A stretch of DNA of 64,000 bases, taken from the NCBI RefSeq assembly GCF_000204055.1, contig NW_006768792.1, positions 529,736 through 593,735 of the forward strand, in the 5' to 3' direction. The stretch's first letter is position 1; the number at the start of each line of letters is the position of its first letter. The DNA is from Melampsora larici-populina 98AG31. Lineage: Eukaryota > Basidiomycota > Pucciniomycetes > Pucciniales > Melampsoraceae. Shown piece after piece: positions 38,007 through 50,276 of the stretch. A program made the position numbers and the translations under genes. The notes below the pieces were generated by a model. That model worked only from the letters and a program-made list of their open reading frames with translations. It made no database searches and was not told the DNA's origin.

Positions 38007-38655
38007 AAGTTATCTTACAATCGATTTCGTCTCTACTTTCGCGATGTAGCTGATATCGTCAGTCTTGATCAAAGCTACCTACTCTTGTTAGCTCACCATA
38101 GATCATGAAACTTTCTTTTTCCAGTTGGTTCACACTATCTTTGATTTCAATTCCTCATGTCTTTAGTATCTCAATCTATCACTTGCTCCCATGTGCCCTA
38201 TCTCTATCATGGGTACATTTTTATGTCTTTTGCTGTTATTCTTTTTTCTACTTCTGCATATATATAATGTAATCCTTTTGATCTCTTTTGAGCGTATGAC
38301 TAAGTAGATGGACTTCAAACTAAGAAAAAGACAGCTAAACACAGACTATATATATATTCTTTTGCTGAGAGACGATTATACTTGTCTGTTCTCTTTTCTA
38401 TTTCACATTTTTCCGTATTGTCAGATTGATGAATTCGAACCCTCCATCTCTTTGAATAAAACAACCGTCAGATCTATGATGCAAATATATTATTCAGAAT
38501 TCTTAAGCAAGTACAATCATTCGCAATTTGAACTGCCTAAGTTCCGTTGAATCTGTCTGAATGTTGTGCTGTACAGTGGGTGATCAAAAAGTTGAAAAAG
38601 TGATTGGCGCAATCATCAAACCTACAACAAACCCTGTTGACCATCACCATCAGCT
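38007..38655. other. Intergenic region downstream of VMA2
   Basis: It holds the AT-rich 3' region of VMA2. At 38576 the word CAGTGGGTGATCAAAAAGT, preceded by TA, resembles a Tc1/mariner terminus and may be the left end of the transposase remnant that follows. No matching right end was found. Confidence 0.4.
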
Positions 38656-38659
38656 GTAC

Positions 38660-41080
38660 TCTTGCTATGAAGTCACTGACATATGATCTCAAAACGTGTA
38701 TCATTTGGATGCATCTGGTTCAGGTAAAGGCTGTTAAGATTGCCAAGAACAAAGACTTCCAGCCAATATGGGATGGTCTATAATTTCATGGTGCAAGGGA
38801 TATGGCTCAGTGGGAGAGAACAAATCAACATGATAATCCAAAATCTTCACCAATTGTAAGCATTGACATCTAATGAAAGATATGAAATTGCCACAAAGTT
38901 CAGCTACTTATCAGCTGTCAGCACTCAAGCTCCTTGTACTGACAAAGGAGCCATAAGTACTAGTACTACTACACTTAATTGTGATCTGGGATAGCTTTGA
39001 AAGAAAGCATTTTATCACTGACTTCCTAAAACTGAAAAGTAACTACTTTGGTGTAGAAAAAGTGCAAATGGTTTCCATAACACAACAATTCCAACATGCT
39101 CTCTTCAAAGAGGACAACTTTAATACTGGATGTCTTAGTCTAGTGAATTACTGCTCACATTTGTACCATAGAGATGATTTTTATAAAATGAACTAAGTTC
39201 CTGCAGAACTTATATGATCACATTGTATCATGCTTGATACCCCAATTAAGACTTACCAAGAAGAATGCTTGTAGGAAGATGCATCTCTGATGGATCCATC
39301 AAATCAGAACCAAAGGAATATGAATAAAGGAAAGTCACTCCACAAAATGAAGGGACTTGCCTTCTCATGCTTCAACCAATTATTTCATATTGTGATCTTT
39401 TCTGAAGTCCAGCTAGATTAACTACTAATTGAATCTCAGTTCCACTTTACACCTTTTTTTCCTAAGAATCATCAACTTGTCCTTCATAGTCCCTTGAACT
39501 AGAGTCCCCAACTATTCCATTCCAAGTATATTTGTTGTTCCATTGTTGTTATCAAATTTCCAGTCAAGTAGCTTGGATTATAATATGTCCCACAATGTAA
39601 ATCAGCAAACCTTTTTATACACCTAACACTATGTAGATTTCTTTGGTAATTGCCCAGTTCTTGCAAAACAATGTTGGCAATATCCCTCATGTTAGTCTTT
39701 AGACGCAGGCTAATCTAGATCTTGTATCCCAGAGATTATAAACCAGGCCTAAATATTGACCACCTTGCATCTGTTGACTTACAGTGGGCCTTGGAATTGT
39801 GAAGAGCTTGTGGCTTTACCCACATTCATTGTTATCATCATCCTTACTTTAGGATAAGATACAACAGCAGATATCCCACATAACCAGTGAAATACCTTGT
39901 CAGAATCGAGAATCAAGTAATGACTCAACTGCTTGACTCTCTAAATAGTAGCCACACTGAGACCAGCTTACTGCCAAATAAATTATACTATCAGAAAGCC
40001 CACCATCCAATGTCACTTAAAGAACCCTGGATATAACTCTTGAGTTGACAAGGTCAAGCCATCTTGAAATTATCAGAATGTTCAAGACCTGCTAGATTTT
40101 GCAAAGCCCCATAAAAATTGGACTGTAGAAATGTTGGTGGCTGTGTTGCTTTAAGCACACAACCACAAGTAACATAATTTTGGGACAATGCCAAAGCAAT
40201 GGGTTGGAAAATTGAACAGTGTGTTGGTCCTTGGGGTGGGGGAATATGACCTGTTACATTGTGGTTGTGGCACCATTGCCAGCAATGCAACCTTGCAATG
40301 GGGCCTGCCCCAAGAGCAGGTTGCCCCCTTCAGCCTCTACATTCAATTGCATCTAGATTTGATCAGAGAGCAACATATTTTGAGTTGCATGCAACACAAG
40401 AGGGTTCATCTGTACCTGTTATTTTGTGGGCTCATAGATTTAAATACAACTGGTTGTGTTGTATGACTGCAATGCAATGCAATGCAACCACCTAATGCTG
40501 AATCTAGATACCTGAGGATTGGCAATCTGGACTTATGAATTGACTTTCAACATTAAAGAAGTGTGCAGTAGTATGTATTAAAACAGACAGCTGAACAAGG
40601 TATCAGCATGACTTTTCAATTGCTTCTCACAACATAGGATGCCCAAGTGTGATGGTATGGGGTGCATTCTATGCCAAGACCAAGCTTGTTACAGTGATAT
40701 GGACCCCCAAGGGATGATCTTTGAAACATGGGTGCATCAATCCAGCATGTGATCCATCATCTTGCACTTCTTCAGTCTTTTGGCAGAAGTACATGATCTC
40801 ATCTTAACAGAGGAGAATGCACCAGCACTATGCTCAGATATTACAATTTTTACATTGTCAAGTTATGCGCAACTCAATCACTGTGTCTCAATCCAATTGG
40901 AACTATCTGGTCAATCATTTAACATACAGCCTCAGCTGTGATTACAAACATGACACTGAAAACCATGTCTATCATAATATCTGATGCATGTAAGGCTGTC
41001 CCTTCCAAGAAGCTCAAGAGTTTAGCATTGTCAATGCTTGGTGGTATCAAAGCTTTTATTGGATTCAAGGATAAACTTAC
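38660..41080 (+). pseudogene. Second Tc1/mariner-type transposase remnant
   Basis: Scattered plus-strand pieces follow the order of a Tc1-like transposase. Near 38669 is a helix-turn-helix-like LTYDLKTCIIWMHLVQ. Near 40640 is CPSVMVWGAFYAKTKL. Near 40805 is LILTEENAPALCSD, where the second catalytic Asp of the family appears as Glu. Near 40884 is CLNPIGTIWSIIKH, where the catalytic Glu of NPIE has become Gly. Near 40965-41080 is the C-terminal ISDACKAVPSKKLKSLALSM and GGIKAFI. The pieces lie in different frames and are separated by about 1.6 kb of unrelated sequence (roughly 39000-40600). The element is dead and probably contains later insertions. Confidence 0.6.
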
Positions 41081-44000
41081 ACCCTTTCTGAATGAGCTCA
41101 TGCCTTTCTTAAACCACAAGGTATGTCATTTTTCTCATATCTCTTAAAGAACAAGACTCTCACGTTCCTTCTCATATATTTACATCAGAAAATGTGATAT
41201 ACTGAAATCATATATAGTATTTCTGGCCAACCCTTTCCAAAAGTTTTTACCAAGATTTTTCTTCAAAAAATGGTAAGGAGATGGTAAGTCAGAGTTATAT
41301 AGAAATGGAAACCTTCCATGATAACTACTCATGGTTGGACAATTCTGCATCATATTATAGGATGCCTGCAAACATCCAAAAAAAAGTTGTAACTGTGGTG
41401 GATTACTAGTCCCAGGACCGAATTGTTCACTTGGCTTCACTTGTAGGCTTCAATTTTAATTGGAGTAGGAGGGTGTGATGATGTGATAGACAGTGGTAAG
41501 TTGACAGAAGATGATTTCTCAAATCATATATCAACAAATCAAACCTTTTTTCAACTGCACTTGTTTTCTTTCTGTCTCTCCCTTCTCCATCTGATTTTTC
41601 CCTTATACAGATTAGGTGTCTCTATTGGGGACGGAACCAGTAGTGGTAACGGGGAAGGTAAAAGGCTGAGAAGACACATACTATTCTTTCTCAACAACCT
41701 CCAATGACTCTAAAGATGCATTTATGACCATTGGGGACATCACCCCGGCACCTAAGAGTGTGAGCCTCAGCACTGCCCATCTGGAGTAGGGAGATTCTGT
41801 GGAGTCTTAGCAGAAGCCCTTGAACCGCTACTGCATAGCTCCTACCAACCACCAAATGAGCAACCCATGTGTTTCTCTTTTTCTCTTCACAAAATATTAT
41901 GGATATTCTTCATTCAATTTTCCTTTCTCTCACATTGTCCACCACCGGCATCTTCACATATGTCCTTCACACACTGATCTTGTGTAGAACCAGCTTGTTA
42001 GATCCCTCATTTACATACAGTGATTTTATGATTTTTTGGCCAGGGATTTCACTTGATATATGTTCATTTGAAGAAAGATTTCAACTTGGGAGCTATGCTT
42101 ATCTAGTGTGAAATAAAAACATGGATCCATGCCCTACATAAAGTCTATAATCTCAACTTCTGTCTAGACTCTAGACACAAGCAAGGAACAAATCAAAAAT
42201 GTAAAAGGAGGGAAGGAAATGTTGGAGCATGAATTATAATATCATACATTGGGTTTTATCTCAAGGGATTGGTTTAATGTATAATATAATTCTGCTGGCT
42301 TCATGACATCAATATGATGAGCTCCATACCACAGTACTGCAACAGTTGTTGTTTCAAATCTGTTGACATGTTTGTGGTATAAACTGTCATTAGCTAGGCA
42401 AAATTGCCTTCTCTTGAAGAGTCATGGAAAGCCCAGGGTACTACAGTCAATCTGGACACCAACTGCAGTAGTCTTTTATTTGTGTTGTTTGTTCATTAAC
42501 ATTCCTTTCACAAGTCCAGAATGAAATACACAAGAGATACCTAGAAATACTGCCCTTTTTGCTCATCAACATGAGCACCACACGCATACAAGAAGCCTTG
42601 TGAAGATTGAAGGGTAGTAATATACAGTTGTGTACATTTCCTTTGCGTGATAAATGCTCCTGAAATTATGCAAATTTAAAGCAACTGGTATTCAGAACTC
42701 TTGTATCTGATCTGTTGTGACATTGGTGTATAGAACTGTCAGACAGAGGGAGTTGTTTCCATTCGGATATCGAGATCCATTATCGATGAGAATACTGCCA
42801 GCCTGGTAGGTGCAAACAGCCACTCATTAGTTTTTTTGATTAACTTGGCAAGAGAAGAAAAGCCTTATGACCCACATGTCCAGGACAACCTTCCAGCACA
42901 GTATTTAAAGCAGTTCTTGCAACTCTACGTTCACTGAATATCAGCAAATTCCAAGTAATGCTCTTCAGTCATTGCACCTTGAGCTGTGCTTTTTTAGATT
43001 GAATGATACAGCAGTTGGACTTACGGATAGACTTTTCCGTAGTTGAAGGTTTCAAGCACAAGCTGGATTTCATAAGCGCAAAGGTTTTCAGTATGATTTT
43101 GGGGATTGAATTCAATGGTTGTGTAAAGAGTGCTGACCTGGCAGCCGGGGGTTTTCGAATACACCTTTATACCATGAGAAATTCTATCATCGACTTGCTT
43201 GAGGTTAATAAAGGCTCTGAACGGTCAAACTTCAGGTTCAGCATGATGGTCAAGGAGATGATGTAAAAAAGAGTGAGGGACTTGAGTGTGCCCAGACTGA
43301 CTTGATGCACTGATCACGATTTATTGGAGTCGATTCTGGCACAGAGTTACAATGAAGCGCTTCACCATACCTCATCACCGAAGAGTAGATGAATACAAGC
43401 GCAAAGAATCTATGCACCGTGAGCATTTTTACTGCGTTTTAAGTTGAGCTAGTTGGGATAGTATTAGGATTGCAAAGACTGGGCCCTGAGTGAAAATATT
43501 GGTCAATGAAGCCTGAGGATTGCTGGAAGAGGGCATCTTATGCTGAGGACTTACTTTCTATGAAACTTGATGTGAGTGTTGTGTATGAGGGAGTTGCACT
43601 GGGCCAAAACCCACAAAAGACCCCAATATATAAGATACATTTAGGGTAGTGGGATTGTAGAGTGACTGAGCAAGTGGACAAATCATTCAGGGAAAATGTA
43701 ATTGTTTGCTGAGCGATTTTGCAAATAAAAAGATTGGAATTATCTGATGAATTTCAGCTTCATCATTCAATTCATGGAAAAATCCCCAATGAAGAAATGA
43801 CTGTTCATCTCGCACCGTACGTACGGAACAAACGGAAGGAAGGAAGAGGATAAATGTAGTTGCAATGTCACAAAGCTTGACAAGAATTCCAAGCCAAACC
43901 ACTTGAATTTGGCGAGCAACCCTTGGTCAACCTTTTTGACATTGGCTGGATATGCTGCTGAAGTCCAAACTCTTGGTATCACTTCCGTACTGGGTTGCCT

Positions 44001-45206
44001 CGGTTTTCTCGAGTTGGAAGGAAAACACTCCGATCGTTTTGCGGTATTTGAATGTTATATGTGGCATGGTTTTAGCAGAGCACACATTCAAAAATGCATA
44101 CTTGAGTGTTCTCGTTCTGCACTTCTTCGTTGAGCACTCTTCTATTGGTTACACACGTGGATCAGTAAGATTCCAGTGTAGAGTCCCAATTGGTCTACTA
44201 CATATGACCTTTTAAAATAAGGGGTCATCCACTCCACCTCTTGAATACCAAGTTACAGTGCGACTGGTGATATCTTTCTTGACCAATTATGTTTTTCAAT
44301 CTAAAGTGACACTTTTGGGCATTTTGACCGTTGGTTCTGGTCATCGCGTATTTTCACTATCAAGTCAGAACTTCTGGGCGATCTGGTCGTCAGCAAGTGG
44401 CTTGATCCTGTGAGTTCAAGATGACTTTCCTCGCAAGCTCGGGTGTACACCAAGCTTGCGAAGTCAAAAGCACTCTGGAGGAATCTGTGACTCTTGTTAA
44501 GTTGAGTGCTTCATGGTGATCTTAGGTGAAGTAGCAGACCAAGATGACCAAAACCAATTTCTCAACTCCCTCCCATCTAGGAAAGACAAAGTGAATTACC
44601 CTACACAGTCAAACTTGAACATGACGAAATATTCCCTTGTACCAATTTGTACACAGCCTTTTTATCTGTTTTTGGTCCAGTCATGTGACGAAACCTATGA
44701 TGTCACCTAAAGATTCCAAGAGTTCGATCTCCTTGATTTGGATCAGATGACCATTGATTAGTAAAATCGATCAGGGTTCATTGGTTTCATTCTGCATGAG
44801 CTCAATAGCCATGAGATGATGCCACGCACATACTTCAGCAATGATCTCATTTGACCTTTCCTTTATTTTGCATCGTTTCGATTCCGATTTGTGCTCAAGA
44901 GTTCTTCAACCAGATCCAAAAGACTTCAGCAGTTCTGATTTTAAATCAAATATATGTTTTCAGGAATATGTATCACTGTCAGGGGCCAATTAAAGGATTG
45001 GCAACACTGAAAGATCAGATCAGCTGGTCAATGGTCAGATCTATCAATGGTTCAGGGAAGTTCAGGAACCATTCACTCGATCACTTGAACTTTGAGATTA
45101 TCAACTTTGACTTAACTTCTTATATTCATCCTTCATCAGCATTCATCATCGATTCATAATTTCAGTTTCCAATCGATTCTTCTCGTTTATATCATCAAAC
45201 TCAAAC
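41081..45206. other. Gene-poor repeat-like region
   Basis: No gene is convincingly supported. At 42219 the sequence TGTTGGAGCATGAATTATAA resembles the 5' end of a Ty1/copia-type LTR, but no 3' end or target duplication was found. The plus-strand frame 43003-43266 (87 residues) matches no family I know. About 44430-44462 contains a hairpin of CTCGCAAGCT with AGCTTGCGAAG. The last few hundred bases probably hold the promoter of the hydrolase gene. Confidence 0.35.
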
Positions 45207-46764
45207 ATGGTCTGCTTTCTTATTTCCTTTCGATCTCAACACTCATTCTTGCCTTATCACATTGACTAAGTTTATGTTTATGATACCCTTATTCAAAATA
45301 TAAAGTATACCTCACAGGATCAAATACATCTCTATGCTCAAGAATCAGCCGATGACCTTCCTACAGCCTTGGATCCTAAGACTTGTTTACGTAGAGGGTT
45401 TTGTCCAGTACCGAATCCAACTCGTGATCCTCATCAAGCTTATGAAAGGAAAATTTATTTCGAACTTCATGGTTCCGAAAACCCTACACACAAAATGGTT
45501 TTTAGTTAGTTCACATCTTGTTCTGTTCGATTGAGAGTCTTGCAAACACTGATTCTTATCTTATCTTTTCTATAATTCCTTCACGTGTGATAGTCATGGG
45601 TTAGTAATTCACTTTGCTTTTGTTTTCATGTGGAGAAAGGGATCACACATAAACATAAAGCTTAATGACGGAAACGATTTCTTATTCCGATAATACCTGA
45701 ACAGGTCTAAACAATACATGTTTCTCATGGTCAAGACAAGTGGAACATTTTTCAAAAAAACCAGGTCATGCGGTTTTAGTCTTTGATAATAGAGGAGTAG
45801 GATATAGTTCGTGAGTCATTTTTCTTAATTCTTACATAATATATACATGAAATTCTTAGAAATATGGTCTGGTCATACTTTAGTCCAGGTCGATTAGAAT
45901 TGTATAAAACTTCAGAAATGGCCAAGGATATATTAGAATTATTGAATTATATTCATTGGACGCAAGATAGATCACTTCATATTATAGGAGTTTCGATGGG
46001 TGGAATGATTACTCAAGAACTCGTTAGTTTTCTTTCAAATTGTCTTTGAATTTATCAATGTTATCCATCAGCTCACAAAATATACCATCTTTCTTTTTCA
46101 CGAAATAACCACACAGTGTTTTCTTATTCCGAACCGAGTTATCTCAGTCACTCTGACTTCAACCAAAGCTCGTGACATCCATTTACCTCCTGTACGTGTT
46201 TTCTAATCATTTTTCAATACAGATACTAATCACTAAAAACATGTTTTTCGTATTTCAAAGTTAAAAGTGATGCTCAAAATTGCTCTTATGAATCTCACAG
46301 GTGCAAACCAAGCCCAAAGAGTCTCAGGCCTAGTAAAAATCATGTTTCCAGACCATTACCTAGAAGCTCCAGCCAAAACGTCAGATGATCAATTTACAAC
46401 CAATCAAATCTTAGAAGAAGCTAAGATGGGATATCATCATGATATAATGAGACCTCAAAGCTCTTCAGCAGAAGTCTGTCAAACAGCTGCTGCTCTATTT
46501 CATTCTTGTTCATCTGAATCTTTAAATAGATTAAGAAAAAGTTTAGGTAATGCTAAAGTGATGATCTTAACAGGTGATGAAGATCTTTTGATGAGTGTTT
46601 CAAAATCGGTTGAATTACATCAAGATTTGAAAGATTCTGAATTGATCGTTTGGAAAGGTGGGGGTCATGCTTTATGTGCTCAGATGGAACAGGAATACAA
46701 TTCATTGATTGAAAGAGTTATGAAAGATGGTCATGATTCTATCTTTAATTCTACTCATTCTTGA
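45207..46764 (+). CDS. Alpha/beta-hydrolase fold protein
   Basis: Seven exons give 347 residues in phase: 45207-45209, 45318-45504, 45594-45599, 45705-45810, 45860-46022, 46117-46191 and 46261-46764. The fold is shown by the oxyanion segment VFIMGLNNTCFSWSRQ, the strand-turn HAVLVFDNRGVGYS, and the nucleophile elbow GVSMGG with Ser146. The acid is Asp286 or Asp288 (TGDEDLLM) and the His is His316 (GGGHAL). The substrate cannot be told. Relatives include esterases, lipases and epoxide hydrolases, and no targeting signal is evident. Two exons are extreme. Exon 1 contributes only the ATG, directly followed by a GT donor. Exon 3 is a 6-nt microexon. Without the microexon the frame is kept but two residues of the conserved oxyanion loop are lost. 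Confidence 0.88.
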
Positions 46765-47304
46765 TCTAATTCAGTCATCTTTTTTTTTTCCACAACATGT
46801 ATTATTTAGGAACTGCTTGTGGCTCTTTTATCCCATTTGTTATTGTTTGTATTGGAGTAACCCATAAACATGTAGCATCTTGTAAGGCTTGTAAATGCAT
46901 CAAGTTCCTCTTCCTATTTTTACCAAGGGCATCTTTCTGTACATACGTAGTTTCTTTTTGTTACATTTAAGTCAAGTTTGATAAGTTGAGCTTCAGTTAA
47001 ATTTCACTCATGATTTGTTCAATCCAGCCACTTTTTCGTGTTGTATTTCTATCCTATCTGCCCTTGTATAAAAAGATGCATTCCATTGTGGCATAGAAAA
47101 CTGAATGCATACAAAGTGACATAATCATGACAGGTCACCTCACTGATTGAAGATTAATACTGACAGTATAACACTTTTCAAGGGAGTCAATATGAAAAGA
47201 CAAGTTGATTCCATATCTGTGTGCGACCTTCTATTCTTGCAAGTTTTTACGTTCTTCGCACCTTGATAAAATAAAATCTTGAACAAAAAAGTTACACAAT
47301 CGAA
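46765..47304. other. Convergent intergenic region between hydrolase and DBR1
   Basis: Only 3' flanks of two convergent genes are expected here. No gene or structured repeat is evident. Confidence 0.4.
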
Positions 47305-49542
47305 TCATTTATCTTCATTCATTACTACTGGTTGTGGGTTGATCTTATTCTCAATTTGTAAGAATTCGGCAAATGCAACAGTTTGAGGATTGGTATACCA
47401 AAAGGCTGTGTAGATGAATGAAAACGATTAGAGAAGACTGCAATGATAAACAAATACTTCATGTCCAAGATAGAGATGACTAACGTTGTCCAGGATCATC
47501 CCCACCTGGATCTCCAAGGGCTGGTGCAGTCTGAGTAAACTGCTGTACATCGTTTATTTCTAGTGAAGAACCTTTAAGGTGTTCATCAATCCATTGTATT
47601 TCTTTATCGATCATTTGTTGTGCTGTCAATGGATCCATCGTTAATGGTTGATCTACGTATTTGGATAATGGAAGATGTGGATGAAATGCTCGAGTAATGG
47701 CTAGCCAATGTGGGTCAAAGTGTAATGTCACAGATGGGATTTCAGATGTATTTGCCATCGTCACTTCTGCCGAGTTGTCTAGATTTGTTTCGTCTAACGG
47801 AATGTCTAGAATCTGGAAAAAAGAATGGGAGAGACATAGTAGTTTATTGAGCGGATCCAAAAGGAAAGGATCAAAGCAAACAAACCTGTAGGAAGTCTTT
47901 TCGTGGCATGCACTTGTCCAATGCAAGAAAACGGGTCATCTTTACCAATTCTGCGTCGGTGTTAATGGGTTTTGCGTTGACGTTCGTGGAAACCGGGTTC
48001 GGTGATACGTTGGTCGGTGTTGTGAGCACAGTTGGTTCTTTTGGTGTCTCATTAGCAGTCTGAGATTCACTTCCGTGAACCATGATTTGGTCTACTTCGG
48101 CTTGAGAATTGTGAGCAGCGAGTGGTTGACCCGAGGGCAAGTTATTTGGTTCAGAGTCTTCATCATCACTATCGTCAATCGATATCTGATCAGGGTTCGA
48201 GACAGGGATCTGAGTTTTTGTTTCAAGAGCGCCATCTACTACCTCGGTATCACTATCATCTACATCAATCTCTAGCTCGTCCGGATTGGTGTGATGCTGC
48301 CTACCGCTATTGGGGGCTTGAGATAGCGAAGCCGGTTGCTGGCCATGTCGCACTAGAGCCGCAAACTTGACATGTAGATGAGCTGAAAACCAATAGCTGG
48401 GCTTAATTGTTTGAAGAATCTCCATTAACGGCGGAGATCCAAGGGTATTGGAAGCAATCTGACCACAAATTGGAAGATAAGCTGAAGATCCTGTGAGTAG
48501 ATAGGTGAGCATACGACTCCTGACCTCATCACGAAAGAAAGGCTTCGCTCGAATCAGCTGAGCGGTGTTTCCATATTGCTCAATCCCGACTGGCCAATCA
48601 TGTGACACGAAAATGTCACATGGGCTGATAGGCAGTCTTGAAAGACGAAATGAAGCATAATGTCGGATGTGGTAGATCGACCTCATAGTACTATTGTCGT
48701 ACGGAAGGCGCTCATGATAGCCTATACAAGGATAATCAAGATAGTCAGTCGATATTTGGGGTTTGGAAGTCTGGCTATGGAGGCAAACCTGTCCGGTAAT
48801 CATGTCGCTTGTAGATGCCACTTGCACCGCTGATTCGAATCTTATGAACCTTTCCATCTGGAAGTGTTTTCTTTAGAATCACCGATCCAGCCACGCCCAA
48901 GAAATAAATATTAGGAGCAGCCCATCCACCATGAAAGCTAAGCAGCGAAAGGCATTTGGTTAGCTGTTGATAACTACGCTTCTATTACAAGAGACGAGAT
49001 CTTACAGTTCCCAGAGGTAACCTGAAGCTTCGTGATTACCGCCTACAAACACAGTTAAGATAGGTGCAACCTTTTTGTTTGACGCGACTTTCCCAACACA
49101 GATGTCAAATCAACATCGGTCAACATTTGCTTTGTGAATGCGATCAAAAAAGCATTTAAATATCCCTCCAAAAATCAAACCAGGCGCGCACCTTTTCACC
49201 TTTATAATATTTCCAAAAGTCTCCCATTTGTCGATATTTAACAGGAGCCGCAAAGGTGTTTAAGTCTGAACGATTTCGAAAAGCTTGAAAATCTCCACAA
49301 CAGATTAAGACATCAGGTGGTTCTGAACCTGTTTCTTTGACTGCTTGATCAATAGTCGCGTAAATCTACAATTTGAAGAATAAGCCACGATCAGGTTACA
49401 GGAGAGAACTACAATATTGATTACATTGTCGAGCTCGCCATGGCAGCAGCCTTCAATAGCGACCTATAGGAGAAAAAGCGATACGGTGAGCATACGTTTC
49501 AATTCGTAATTTTCGTTTTGTTTCCTCTTGACTAACCTTCAT
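47305..49542 (-). CDS. DBR1: RNA lariat debranching enzyme
   Basis: Eight exons on the minus strand join in phase to 565 residues: 49542-49537, 49463-49425, 49365-49192, 49070-49006, 48937-48789, 48721-47886, 47812-47485 and 47405-47305. DBR1 hydrolyses the 2'-5' branch of excised intron lariats in the nucleus. Metallophosphoesterase motifs appear in order: [13 protein letters not shown] (Cys8, His10), [48 protein letters not shown] and [13 protein letters not shown]. After residue 300 comes an acidic, Ser/Thr-rich insertion of about 130 residues (for example [14 protein letters not shown]). The C-terminal DBR1 domain follows, containing [17 protein letters not shown]. Exon 1 codes only for Met-Lys. 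All motifs are intact. Confidence 0.95.
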
Positions 49543-50276
49543 CACAGATGCCTGGTGTGATACCATTCGAAGGCGTTTTTTGATATCTTTGAAAAATGTC
49601 GCCGTAGAATTGACAGACTTTACTGTTCTGAATGAAGTTGAAGCAATCGAATCTCAATAGCTTTTGAGCAGAATTGAAGCATTGGCTTTGCGGAGTCAAT
49701 CTCACCCGATCGACACAATTGGCAAAGGTTATGGCTGTATGTATGCACACAACCTTAACTAGACTTAAGTACATAAGTGATGACATTCAGTGAACAGTCA
49801 GTTGAAAGGTCAGATATATATGAGCTCAATTGACTGAGCCTCAATGAGACCTTGGTTCAGCATTGTCTCTTTATTCCTACTCCACATGTTGAGTTGTATT
49901 ATGACTTATCCTGATCAGAGCCAAAAGGAAGAACAGCTCTTCAAATCTATGTAGTGATTATATTTCTCTGAAAGTAAAGCAGACATGGCAATTTGTCACG
50001 GGAAGTCATAAAGCTCATCATCTTCAAGAAGTTTAATCAGGATTGGACTTTCTCGTCAAACATCCCGGCCGGCAAATAGCAAGGACATGCATACCAAGAG
50101 CCATTGGGTCTGGATTGTTATCTGGGCATGTATGGGTGCATTTACTAGAACATCATTTGATCATAAGAACACTTTAATCTATCGTTTACAAACATGGCAG
50201 ACTTCACAAATGACCAACAATTGGTGAGATATACAGTGAAGAGATGCCTCTAAAATCGTTTTTTCTTTGTTTGATC
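49543..50276. other. Intergenic region upstream of DBR1
   Basis: It holds the promoter of DBR1 and the 3' flank of the peroxidase gene, both on the minus strand. No further gene is evident. Confidence 0.4.

Noticed and set aside
38428..38445. tRNA-like T-loop (GGTTCGAATTC on the minus strand)
   Set aside because: The flanking bases do not form a 5-bp T-stem and no D- or anticodon arm is present.
40188..40495. Two overlapping plus-strand frames of 78-92 residues
   Set aside because: The region has short word repeats (TGCAATGCAATGC) and lies inside a decayed Tc1 element. Neither frame looks like a protein family.
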